64,000 bases of DNA, from NCBI GenBank assembly GCA_015060405.1, contig SUYN01000006.1:1-64000 (forward strand), in the 5' to 3' direction. Both the position numbers and the translations under genes were made by a program. The notes beneath the pieces were generated by a model. It worked only from the letters and a program-made list of their open reading frames with translations, searched no databases and was not told the DNA's origin. How positions within the stretch are numbered: the first letter of the stretch is position 1; the number at the start of each line of letters is the position of its first letter. The DNA is from Bacteroidales bacterium (lineage in GTDB: Bacteria > Bacteroidota > Bacteroidia > Bacteroidales > UBA932). This document shows, one piece after another, positions 54,188 through 62,592 of the stretch.

Positions 54188-56650
54188 ATGAAGAAACTCG
54201 ACAGGTTCATAATCAAGTCATTTGTAGGACCGTTCATAGCGATCCTGCTGGTTGTCGTGTTCATCCTCGTGATGCAGTTCCTCTGGCTCTACATCGATGA
54301 ACTCGTCGGCAAGGGCCTGAGCCTCAAGGTCATCCTTGAGTTCCTCGGATGGGGTGCCATCACAGTGATGCCTCTTTCCCTGCCTCTGGCCACCCTGCTC
54401 TCATCCATGATGACGATGGGTACGCTCGGAGAGAACAACGAGATCCTCGCCATCAAGGCTGCCGGCATATCCCTTCAGAGAATCCTGACTCCCCTCGCGG
54501 CAGTCTGCATCCTGATCAGCATCGGAGCCTTCTATGTGAGCAACGACCTGCTTCCGGTGGCATATAACAAGATCTACACTCTCCGTGACGACATCAACAA
54601 GACCAAGGACGAGATCAAGATTCCGACCGGAACATTCTACAACGGAATCGACGGCTACATCCTCAGAGTGGACGAACGTGACGACGAGAGCGGAATGATG
54701 CACGGGGTGATGGTCTACAACCACACCAAGAAGAAGGGCAACACCAGCCTTACCATCGCAGACTCCGCAGTGATGAAGATGTCCAGGGACAAGAGCTACC
54801 TCACCTTCATCCTCTATGACGGAACCAACTACGAGGAGACCAACGACAAGAAGTACCGCGACACGACGCTCCAGGTGCAGAAGATCGACTTCCGCAAGCA
54901 GGAGATGTTCATCCCTCTGGAGAACTATGCCTTCCAGAAGTCGGACACAGCCAGATTCAACGACCAGGTGAAGTCAATGAACCTGAAGCAGCTGCAGCAC
55001 GGTCAGGACTCCATCGGAGAGCTTAACGCCAAGGGAAAGCAGGAAAACCTCAATGCATTCAGGACAAGCAGGTTCATCAGATACAACAGCCAGCTCGACA
55101 CATCCAACAGGAGGAGGCCGACAAGCGTCTTCAAGGCAGAGAATGTAAGCAGATGGGATGACCTGAAGAGGGAGCTGAGCTCGCTTGAAAAGGCGAAGAC
55201 TGCGGCAAACGACCTGGAAATGTCCTTCGAGTCATATGCGAGAGAGCGCTACAGGCACAACTTCACCCTCAGGCTCATCGACATAGAGATACTCAAGAAG
55301 TTCGCAGTGGCGATCGCCTGCTTCATATTCTTCTTCATCGGAGCGCCTATCGGTGCACTCATCCGGAAGGGAGGACTCGGCACCCCTGCCATCATATCTG
55401 TCCTCTTCTTCGTGGCATACTGGGTCATCGACATATCGGGAACGAAACTGGCCAGAGACGGCGCTGTGGGACCTTTCCACGGTGTTTTCTTCTCAAGCTA
55501 TGTGCTCTTCCCTACCGGTCTGTTCCTGACCTGGAAGGCCATAAACGACTCATCTATATTCAGTGCGGAAAGCATGAAGAACGGATTCAAGAAACTCAAA
55601 GCCAAGATAATGGGATACTTCAAGAAGACGCGTATCGTGTATATGGGTACGCCGGAGTTTGCAGTCGCACCGCTTGATGAACTCATCAGGAGCGGCTATG
55701 ACATAGTCGGAGTAGTCACAGTAGCCGACAAGGCGAGCGGACGCGGACTCAAGATTAATGAAAGAGCAGTAAAGAAATATGCAGTAGAGCACAACATTCC
55801 GGTCCTCCAGCCGGTGTCACTCAAGGATCCGGAATTCCTCGAAGCGCTCAAGTCATGGAAGGCCGACCTGTTTGTAGTGGTCGCTTTCAGAATGCTGCCT
55901 AAGGTCGTCTGGTCGATGCCGCGTCTGGGCACCTTCAACCTCCACGCCGCCCTGCTTCCGCAGTACCGCGGCGCCGCCCCTATCAACTGGGCCGTCATCA
56001 ACGGTGAGAAGACGACGGGAGTGACCACATTCATGATTGACGATGGAATGGACACAGGAGGCATCCTCTACCGCTACGACTGCAGGATAGGGCCGGACGA
56101 GACTGTAGGGGAAGTGCATGACAAGCTCATGGACATGGGCTCGAAGCTCGTGGTCCAGACTGTGGAAGCCCTCATCGAGAACAATGCGGAGCTTCGCGTA
56201 CAGAAGAGCTTCATCCAGGGCTCGGAGATCCTACACCCTGCACCGAAACTCTCTCGCGAGCTCTGTCATATAGACTGGAACTGCAAGACGAAGGATGTAT
56301 ACAACCTCATCAGAGGTCTGAGCCCATATCCTGCCGCATTCACCGAACTTACCAAGGAAGACAAGGTGCTTCAGATGAAGATATACAGGGCTGCTAAGGT
56401 GGTCGGCGACGAATACGCATCTATGCTCCGTGAGAACGGAATGAGCCAGGCAGCACCGGGAACGATCCTTTCAGACGGAAAGAGCTATCTTGCCTTTGCA
56501 ACTGCAGACGGAGCCGTCTCTGTCACGGAGCTTCAGCTTTCAGGCAAGAAGAGGATGCCGGTGAAGGACTTCCTCATCGGTTTCCGAGAGCCGCAGACCT
56601 ACGGCACGACCCAGGGTACATCCTCACAGATAACAGGCAGACATGCATAG
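54188..56650 (+). CDS. Fusion: LptF/LptG-type permease and methionyl-tRNA formyltransferase
   Basis: One uninterrupted 820-residue frame joins two unrelated proteins. Residues 1 to about 470 are an LptF/LptG (YjgP/YjgQ) permease of LPS export: three N-terminal membrane helices (about 12-35, 48-78, 94-115), a periplasmic beta-jellyroll and linker, and three C-terminal helices (about 362-383, 392-412, 424-446). Residues about 480-820 are a complete formyltransferase: RIVYMGTPEFAVAPL, the catalytic Asn and His in NLHAALLPQYRGAAPINWA, and Asp in DDGMDTGGIL, plus the C-terminal OB-like domain. Both termini of the permease lie in the cytosol, so the enzyme would be tethered on the correct side. An internal ATG at 55610 (M-G-Y-F-K-K-T-R-I-V-Y) could also give free Fmt. 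Confidence 0.88.
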   Translation: MKKLDRFIIKSFVGPFIAILLVVVFILVMQFLWLYIDELVGKGLSLKVILEFLGWGAITVMPLSLPLATLLSSMMTMGTLGENNEILAIKAAGISLQRILTPLAAVCILISIGAFYVSNDLLPVAYNKIYTLRDDINKTKDEIKIPTGTFYNGIDGYILRVDERDDESGMMHGVMVYNHTKKKGNTSLTIADSAVMKMSRDKSYLTFILYDGTNYEETNDKKYRDTTLQVQKIDFRKQEMFIPLENYAFQKSDTARFNDQVKSMNLKQLQHGQDSIGELNAKGKQENLNAFRTSRFIRYNSQLDTSNRRRPTSVFKAENVSRWDDLKRELSSLEKAKTAANDLEMSFESYARERYRHNFTLRLIDIEILKKFAVAIACFIFFFIGAPIGALIRKGGLGTPAIISVLFFVAYWVIDISGTKLARDGAVGPFHGVFFSSYVLFPTGLFLTWKAINDSSIFSAESMKNGFKKLKAKIMGYFKKTRIVYMGTPEFAVAPLDELIRSGYDIVGVVTVADKASGRGLKINERAVKKYAVEHNIPVLQPVSLKDPEFLEALKSWKADLFVVVAFRMLPKVVWSMPRLGTFNLHAALLPQYRGAAPINWAVINGEKTTGVTTFMIDDGMDTGGILYRYDCRIGPDETVGEVHDKLMDMGSKLVVQTVEALIENNAELRVQKSFIQGSEILHPAPKLSRELCHIDWNCKTKDVYNLIRGLSPYPAAFTELTKEDKVLQMKIYRAAKVVGDEYASMLRENGMSQAAPGTILSDGKSYLAFATADGAVSVTELQLSGKKRMPVKDFLIGFREPQTYGTTQGTSSQITGRHA

Positions 56651-57308
56651 CAATGTAGTGATAATATGCGACGGAGCATTCCCGAAGACGGAATATCCCC
56701 GCTACCTCATCCGCACGGCAGACTTCATAATCTGCTGCGACGGAGCGCTGAAGAAGTTCCTTCGCAACAGCACTGCCATCTTCGGCAGGAAACGTCTGCC
56801 GGACATGGTGATAGGAGACATGGACTCCATCTCGCCGGCTGACAGGAAACGCTACAGCGACATCATAGTCCAGGTCGACGAACAGGAGCACAACGACCTG
56901 ACGAAGGCATTCCGATGGGTCATGGAGAACCTGAAGGATGTGTGCAACATATATATACTCGGAGCCACAGGACAGCGCGAGGACCATACCATCGGCAACA
57001 TGTCCCTGCTCATGGAGTATGCCCGCACATACGATCTTGAAGGCATGGGTATCGGTGTGGAGATGATTTCCGACTATGGAAGCATGTTCGCGGTGACGGA
57101 CACCTTCGAGATGGACTGCGGCACAGGCAGGAAAGTGTCCATCATCAGCCCGGACAACACCCTGAGGATCAAGTCGCAGGGTCTGGAATGGCCTACAGAC
57201 GAGGTCGTGTTCGACAACTGGTGGAAGGCGACGCTCAACCGCGCCAGCCAGGACAATGTAAGGCTCGAATTCAGCCACAGGTCCATAGCATTGATTATAT
57301 TGGATTAA
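56643..57308 (+). CDS. thiN: Thiamine pyrophosphokinase
   Basis: Transfers pyrophosphate from ATP to thiamine, forming TPP. The 221-residue protein has the TPK catalytic motifs DMVIGDMDSISPADR and EQEHNDLTKAF, then GATGQREDHTIGN. The C-terminal thiamine-binding domain has R-K-V-S-I-I-S-P and E-W-P-T-D. Its start overlaps the end of the fusion gene by 8 nt. No TPP riboswitch is visible upstream, consistent with its position inside an operon. Confidence 0.93.
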   Translation: MHSNVVIICDGAFPKTEYPRYLIRTADFIICCDGALKKFLRNSTAIFGRKRLPDMVIGDMDSISPADRKRYSDIIVQVDEQEHNDLTKAFRWVMENLKDVCNIYILGATGQREDHTIGNMSLLMEYARTYDLEGMGIGVEMISDYGSMFAVTDTFEMDCGTGRKVSIISPDNTLRIKSQGLEWPTDEVVFDNWWKATLNRASQDNVRLEFSHRSIALIILD

Positions 57309-57353
57309 TCACATAAAACTGTCCGATCATTAGGAAATACGCGATTAAAATTA

Positions 57354-57361
57354 TATTTTTG
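57354..57361 (+). promoter_or_regulatory. Possible -7 element of the ilvA-ilvE promoter
   Basis: TATTTTTG fits TAnnTTTG and lies in the AT-rich 89-bp gap before ilvA. No good TTG is found upstream at the usual distance. No attenuator or leader peptide was recognised. Confidence 0.4.
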
Positions 57362-57397
57362 ACAAAATAATCACAATCTGATTTAAAACTATAACAA

Positions 57398-58657
57398 ATG
57401 GTCACAAGCAAGTACTACCCTACTGTTGAAGCGATAGATAAGGCTTCAGGCGTGCTTGAGGAAATCCTCGAACCGACCCCGTTCCAGAGAAATCAGAATC
57501 TTTCAGACATCTATGGTGCTGATGTATATCTCAAGAGAGAAGACCTGCAGATGGTAAGGTCCTACAAGATCCGCGGAGCATACAACAAGATCAGGTCCAT
57601 CGACCCTGAATCCATGCAGAACGGCATCGTATGCGCCAGCGCCGGAAACCATGCACAGGGTGTCGCATTCTCCTGCAGCAAGCTCAAGATCATGGGATCC
57701 ATCTTCATGCCGGTGACCACACCTAAGCAGAAGATCGAGCAGGTGCGCATGTTCGGAAGGGAGTACATCGAGATCATCCTTACAGGTGACACATTTGATG
57801 CGGCCAACTCTGCCGCAATCAAGTTTGCAAAGGAAAACGACAAGACATTCATCCCTCCTTTCGATGATCCTAAGGTCATGGAAGGCCAGGGCACGATAGG
57901 ACGTGAGATCCTCAGCCAGACCAAGGAGAAGCTCGACTACATCTTCGTCCCTATCGGAGGAGGCGGACTTGCATCGGGTCTGGGTTCATACATAAGACAG
58001 ATGTCTCCAGAGACAAAGATCATCGGAGTCGAGCCGGGCGGTGCACCTTGCATGAAGGAAGCCATCAAGGCAGGAAAGGTAGTGAAGCTCGAGCAGATCG
58101 ACAAGTTCGTGGACGGCGCCGCAGTGCAGGAAGCCGGCTCGCTGACCTATGAGGTCTGCCGCGAAGTCCTCGACGACATCGTCATAGTGCCGGAAGGTGC
58201 AGTCTGCACGACCATCATCCAGATGTACAACAAGAGCGCCATCGTGGTGGAGCCTGCCGGAGCGCTTGCTGCGGCGGCCCTGCGTTTCTATGCCGACAGG
58301 ATCAAAGGCAAGAAGGTTGCCTGCATCGTCAGCGGCAGCAACAACGACATCACAAGAATGGAGGAGATACGTGAAAAGTCGCTTCTTTACGAAGGTCTCA
58401 AGCACTACTTCATCGTGAACTTCCCCCAGAAGTCCGGAGTGATCGTCTCATTCATCCGCGACATCCTCGGTCCTACAGACGACCTCGTACACATCCAGTA
58501 CACCAAGAAGACCAACAAGACTTCCGGCCCAGCCCTCGTCGGCATCGAACTCGCATCCAAGGAGGACTTCGAACCTCTGGTCCAGAGAATGGAAGCACAG
58601 GGCATCAAGTACGAGTACATAAATGAAAACAACCAATTATTTGAAATACTAATCTGA
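57398..58657 (+). CDS. ilvA: Threonine dehydratase
   Basis: PLP enzyme that deaminates threonine to 2-oxobutanoate, the entry to isoleucine synthesis. The 419 residues hold the catalytic domain with Lys57 in MVRSYKIRGAYNK, NHAQGVAFS, and the phosphate loop IGGGGLASGLGS. A single C-terminal ACT-like domain (about 335-419, from H-Y-F-I-V-N-F-P-Q-K-S-G-V) follows. This is the size of the short Bacillus-type IlvA. ilvE starts 7 nt later, which supports the biosynthetic assignment over a catabolic one. Confidence 0.95.
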   Translation: MVTSKYYPTVEAIDKASGVLEEILEPTPFQRNQNLSDIYGADVYLKREDLQMVRSYKIRGAYNKIRSIDPESMQNGIVCASAGNHAQGVAFSCSKLKIMGSIFMPVTTPKQKIEQVRMFGREYIEIILTGDTFDAANSAAIKFAKENDKTFIPPFDDPKVMEGQGTIGREILSQTKEKLDYIFVPIGGGGLASGLGSYIRQMSPETKIIGVEPGGAPCMKEAIKAGKVVKLEQIDKFVDGAAVQEAGSLTYEVCREVLDDIVIVPEGAVCTTIIQMYNKSAIVVEPAGALAAAALRFYADRIKGKKVACIVSGSNNDITRMEEIREKSLLYEGLKHYFIVNFPQKSGVIVSFIRDILGPTDDLVHIQYTKKTNKTSGPALVGIELASKEDFEPLVQRMEAQGIKYEYINENNQLFEILI

Positions 58658-58664
58658 TAACACT

Positions 58665-59699
58665 ATGGCTAATATCGACTGGAGCAAACTCACATTCTCT
58701 TACACAAAGACAAACACCATCCTCCGCACCACATTCAAGGACGGAGCCTGGACACCTGTGGAGAGCCTCACCGACGACAATCTGACATTCAGCAGCTACG
58801 CCGGCGCACTCCACTACGCAATCGAATGTTTCGAAGGCCTCAAGGCTTTCCGTGGTAAAGACGGCAGGATCCGCCTCTTCAGACCTGAAGAGAACGCCAA
58901 ACGTCTTCAGAGATCCGCAAAATTCCTCGGAATCGAAGCGCCTTCTGTAGAAATGTTCGTAGACATGTGCAAGAGAGTCGTATTGGAGAACATTGACTTC
59001 CTTCCTCCTTACGAGGAGGCTGGTGCGTCACTATATCTCCGCCCGACCCTCATCGGAACCAACCCTCAGCTCGGTGTACAGTCATCAAAAGAAAGTACCT
59101 TCCTCATGCTCTGCTCTCCTGTAGGAGCATATGTAGGTGGAGCACTTGACGCAGTGGACGTAGTCATAGCAAGAAACTACGACAGAGCTGCAGCCAACGG
59201 CTCAGGAGCTTTCAAGGTGGGCGGAAACTATGCATGTTCACTCTACTCGCTGAACAAGGCACACGAGCTCGGTTACAAGGCTGTCCTTTACCTCGATCCT
59301 GCAACAAAGAAGTACATCGACGAGTTCAACTCATCAAACTTCTTCGCAATCAGAGGCAACAGCTACATCACGCCTAAGTCAGGGTCCATCCTTCCGTCTA
59401 TCACCAACATGTCACTTGAGACAGCTGCCGCACATCTTGGAATGGAAGTCGAAAGAAGGCCTGTTCCCGTTGAAGAGCTCAGCACATTCGAGGAAGTGGG
59501 CGAATGCGGTACAGCAGTGGTGATCACCCCTGTACACAAGCTCGTGGACAAGCCGACCCTCGAGTCTGAGGAAGAGACAGTCTACACATACGGCGACGGC
59601 CAGTGCGGCCCGAAATCCCTCAGGCTCTACAACTTCATCAAGGGCATCCAGCGCGGTGAACTTGAAGACGTCTTCGGCTGGAATGTGTTCGTAGACTGA
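58665..59699 (+). CDS. ilvE: Branched-chain amino acid aminotransferase
   Basis: Fold-type IV PLP aminotransferase that makes Ile, Leu and Val from their oxo acids. The 344-residue protein shows the BCAT type II pattern: YAGALHYAIECFEGLKAFRG, L-F-R-P-E-E-N-A-K-R-L, Y-L-R-P-T-L-I-G-T. The PLP Lys lies in AFKVGGNYA at about residue 184. Later motifs are S-N-F-F-A-I and G-E-C-G-T-A-V-V-I-T-P-V. It forms an operon with ilvA, and both end at a strong shared terminator. Confidence 0.95.
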   Translation: MANIDWSKLTFSYTKTNTILRTTFKDGAWTPVESLTDDNLTFSSYAGALHYAIECFEGLKAFRGKDGRIRLFRPEENAKRLQRSAKFLGIEAPSVEMFVDMCKRVVLENIDFLPPYEEAGASLYLRPTLIGTNPQLGVQSSKESTFLMLCSPVGAYVGGALDAVDVVIARNYDRAAANGSGAFKVGGNYACSLYSLNKAHELGYKAVLYLDPATKKYIDEFNSSNFFAIRGNSYITPKSGSILPSITNMSLETAAAHLGMEVERRPVPVEELSTFEEVGECGTAVVITPVHKLVDKPTLESEEETVYTYGDGQCGPKSLRLYNFIKGIQRGELEDVFGWNVFVD

Positions 59700-59743
59700 T
59701 AGCCTTTGAGTGCTTCTGCTACACGCAGTCCCTGGTACATAAT

Positions 59744-59795
59744 GTTTTAAACAATTAATGGTGGGTATTTTCGCCCACCATTAATTGTTTAAAAC
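59744..59795. terminator. Bidirectional terminator between ilvE and the BACON gene
   Basis: A perfect 22-bp inverted repeat (59744-59765 with 59774-59795) around an 8-nt loop. The top is GC-rich (GGTGGG/CCCACC) and the base AT-rich, giving U-runs in both directions. Confidence 0.88.
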
Positions 59796-59824
59796 GCTGT
59801 CATACAACAGCCCGATATTCAGAC

Positions 59825-62500
59825 CTACTTTATCACCTTGATTACTGGGCTTGTTGCCTCATCACCGGCAATTCGGCAAGTACCACCGTTCGGAGCTGCA
59901 ACATAAGCCTCATTGCTTGACTGACCGTTTGCGACGCAAAGCATACGGAACTTCACGACCTTGGTAGCTACAGAAAGATCCACTGTTGCATTTACCTCAA
60001 CATTAGTCTTTCCGTCATTATTCATAGCGATATTATAAGCAAACTCCTGCTCATTGAGGGTGTAGGAAGTAGTCTCCATTGCCGGTTTCCATTCTTCGCC
60101 ATCAAGATACTCGAGTCTCCAATACTTATGACCTGTTTTAGAGGTTCGGGTAATATAGCTGATGTTTACGGATGTACCTGCAGCATATTCTGTTCCGTCT
60201 GTTGCCTCAAAAAGCCAATAGTCGCCAGGCCAGATACCTGTCACGTAAGGATGACCGGTACCACCTGTGATTCTTGTAGCCTTTCCATCCACATCGATTT
60301 CGCTCTTGTCAACCTGAACATAGGATATCTTACCTTCACCTGCCACATTTGCCTGAACGTACATTCCGCCATCGCCTGCAGTCTTGTCAGCTACACCTTC
60401 AGTCGTTCCGAAGGTGTCTGCATATGCTGACATCGCATCAGCAGTGAAGAGCCACTGTACATAGAGAGGCTCTGTCTCAGGCTGCTCTGGCTGCTCTGGC
60501 TGCTCTGGCTGCTCTGTAACGCCTGCTGGAATCCATTTGATAGAGAACACGTTGATACCACTGTTACCGCTCCACAAAGCGATCTCAGAACCGTCGGCTG
60601 CTGCAGAGCAGTCAACTTCCACAACGACAGGTGTTCCTGTCTTGTCAGGAAGTTCGTAACCAGCCTCTGAAGTGAGGGCGCCATCGATAGCGACCATCAA
60701 AGGTCTTGCATCAGAACCTGAGCTGATAGCCTCAACCTTGAGAGTACCTGGAGTTGAAACATAGAACTTCACAAGCTGCTTGTTCTTCTCATAATCACCC
60801 TTTCCGCCGAACTGTACACGGGCAACCTTCTCACCTGCAGCATTGTTGTTCTCACCGAATTTGAACTTTCCGCCACCTGCATAGAAATAGAGGCTTTCAT
60901 AAACGAAGTCCTCGGTAACCTCTGTACCTGATCCGTACTGGCCGAGAAGTGTTGTCATTGCGTCAAGACCCCACTCTGTAACTTCATTTGCAGAAATCTT
61001 CTCATAATCAGGCTCTGGAACTTCTGGAATCTCCGGTGTCTCACCTGGCTTGTAGCCCGGAGTCATTACCCATACCTTGCCGTTTGCTGCATCGAGGTAT
61101 ACGTCATATGCACCCTCTGCCGCTGCAACGCAGATGTTGTCACCACCTGCTACCACTGCGATCTCTGCGTTAGCTGCCTGAACCTCTGTTCCTGCTGCAA
61201 CACCGTAACCATCCCATGTACCTGTCTCGACGATCTTGAATTCGATCTGCTCTGGACCGCCATAAAGGGTAGAGGCCCATACGAAAGGAACATTCTGAGC
61301 TACATGGTAAGTGCCGTCATATGTCATCTGACCCTCTGCTGCCGCATTGTCCCAGTTGATGTTGTTCAGCGTTCCTACTACAGTGTAGCTGATCTGTGAA
61401 GGATCTACAGGATCAGGATTCTGAGGCTCCTTCTCACCTGGCTTGTAGCCCGGCTCCATAACATAGACCTCAAGGTTCTCGAAGTTGAAGTATACATCGT
61501 ATACACCTGCCTCACCGTTGAGCTTGATGTCAGCTGCATCGCCACCGAGGTTTGCCTTAGAGTACTCGGCTGTAACTACGGAGATCTTGCCGTTGATTAC
61601 GCCCTTCTCCGAACCTGGAGCCATACCGATGTTGGTAGGGTCTGACCAGCTGCCGTTTCCACGGATCTTGAAGGTCAGAGCAGAGAACTCGGCACCCTTT
61701 GCAACAATCCAGTCACCTTCGTACTCCATAGGTATGTCGCTGCCCCACTCGTTGCCCACGAACATACCCATCATGCCCCATGACACCGCGATATCCACAT
61801 GCTCGACTGCTTCAGCAGGAGTCTTGCCAGGAGTCATGAAATAGAACTTGTCAAGAGCCTCGGCAAGATATACGTCATATGCGCCACCTGTTGTAAGGGC
61901 GATGTCGTTGTTGCCGACCTCACCGATCTCGTTCGGAGCGATCAGGCCATGGAGACCCTTTACGTTGCCTTCCCATGCCGCGTTCTTGGTGAAATGCATG
62001 CCCTTGTTGGCCTGGATGCCCACTTCCTTAGCGACATAATAGCCGTCTGTAAGGGTGAGTACGATTCCGTTAGCCGGATCCCAGCCGCAGTCAACTGCAT
62101 CTCCAACGAGGAGATACTCCTGCTTCTCTGGCTCCGGTGGTGTAGGTTCTTCTTCCTTCTCCTTGCCGGTCTGGGTGATCTTCAAGGTCTTGGTGAGCTT
62201 GTCAGCCTTCACGGTGACTGTAGCTGTCCTGGCCTCCTCTGTCTCGTTTGGAGCAACGGTAGCCTTTACCTTTGCATTACCCTTGCCGGTCTGAGGATCA
62301 ACTGACACCCAGTCCTGATCTGCGTCAGCTGTCCAGTCGACGTTTGAGGTCACTTCGAACTCAACTTCACCGCCTTCAGCTGTCACTGATGCCGATGTCT
62401 TGTTCAAATCCAATTCAGGTTCAACCAGAATCTCATCCGGCTTACATGCTGCGATTGCCGCCATAGCGAGCAAACCGCCTAAAATTGATCTTAGCTTCAT
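59825..62500 (-). CDS. BACON-domain multi-repeat surface lipoprotein (SusE/SusF-like)
   Basis: An 891-residue lipoprotein (lipobox AAC, Cys19). A BACON domain (about 33-110, EGGEVEFEVTSNVDWTADAD) is followed by a Glu/Pro linker. Three repeat modules then occur (about 125-225, 235-350 and 360-475), each closing with a V-M-x-P-G-Y-K-P-G-E-like motif typical of SusE/SusF binding modules. Two further beta-sandwich domains (about 500-640 and 665-891) are separated by an E-Q-P repeat. A glycan-binding role at the surface is likely, and no catalytic motif is seen. It stands alone behind its own promoter. Confidence 0.85.
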   Translation of the reverse strand: MKLRSILGGLLAMAAIAACKPDEILVEPELDLNKTSASVTAEGGEVEFEVTSNVDWTADADQDWVSVDPQTGKGNAKVKATVAPNETEEARTATVTVKADKLTKTLKITQTGKEKEEEPTPPEPEKQEYLLVGDAVDCGWDPANGIVLTLTDGYYVAKEVGIQANKGMHFTKNAAWEGNVKGLHGLIAPNEIGEVGNNDIALTTGGAYDVYLAEALDKFYFMTPGKTPAEAVEHVDIAVSWGMMGMFVGNEWGSDIPMEYEGDWIVAKGAEFSALTFKIRGNGSWSDPTNIGMAPGSEKGVINGKISVVTAEYSKANLGGDAADIKLNGEAGVYDVYFNFENLEVYVMEPGYKPGEKEPQNPDPVDPSQISYTVVGTLNNINWDNAAAEGQMTYDGTYHVAQNVPFVWASTLYGGPEQIEFKIVETGTWDGYGVAAGTEVQAANAEIAVVAGGDNICVAAAEGAYDVYLDAANGKVWVMTPGYKPGETPEIPEVPEPDYEKISANEVTEWGLDAMTTLLGQYGSGTEVTEDFVYESLYFYAGGGKFKFGENNNAAGEKVARVQFGGKGDYEKNKQLVKFYVSTPGTLKVEAISSGSDARPLMVAIDGALTSEAGYELPDKTGTPVVVEVDCSAAADGSEIALWSGNSGINVFSIKWIPAGVTEQPEQPEQPEQPETEPLYVQWLFTADAMSAYADTFGTTEGVADKTAGDGGMYVQANVAGEGKISYVQVDKSEIDVDGKATRITGGTGHPYVTGIWPGDYWLFEATDGTEYAAGTSVNISYITRTSKTGHKYWRLEYLDGEEWKPAMETTSYTLNEQEFAYNIAMNNDGKTNVEVNATVDLSVATKVVKFRMLCVANGQSSNEAYVAAPNGGTCRIAGDEATSPVIKVIK
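60481..60516 (-). repeat. In-frame 9-bp tandem repeat encoding E-Q-P units
   Basis: Four near-identical 9-bp units encode EQPEQPEQPEQP, a flexible linker between two domains of the BACON protein. Such a repeat can gain or lose units by slippage without breaking the frame. Confidence 0.8.
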
Positions 62501-62552
62501 TTGTTGTTAGTATTAAGTGATTGTATGCTATCTATATGCGATTTAGCGGACA

Positions 62553-62583
62553 CAAATATAAAAAAATAATTCACATATATCAA
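62553..62583 (-). promoter_or_regulatory. Promoter of the BACON lipoprotein gene
   Basis: On the minus strand TTG (62583-62581), a 20-nt spacer and TATATTTG (62560-62553) fully match the Bacteroidetes pattern. The leader to the ATG at 62500 is about 45 nt. Confidence 0.7.
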
Positions 62584-62592
62584 TAATGGGCT

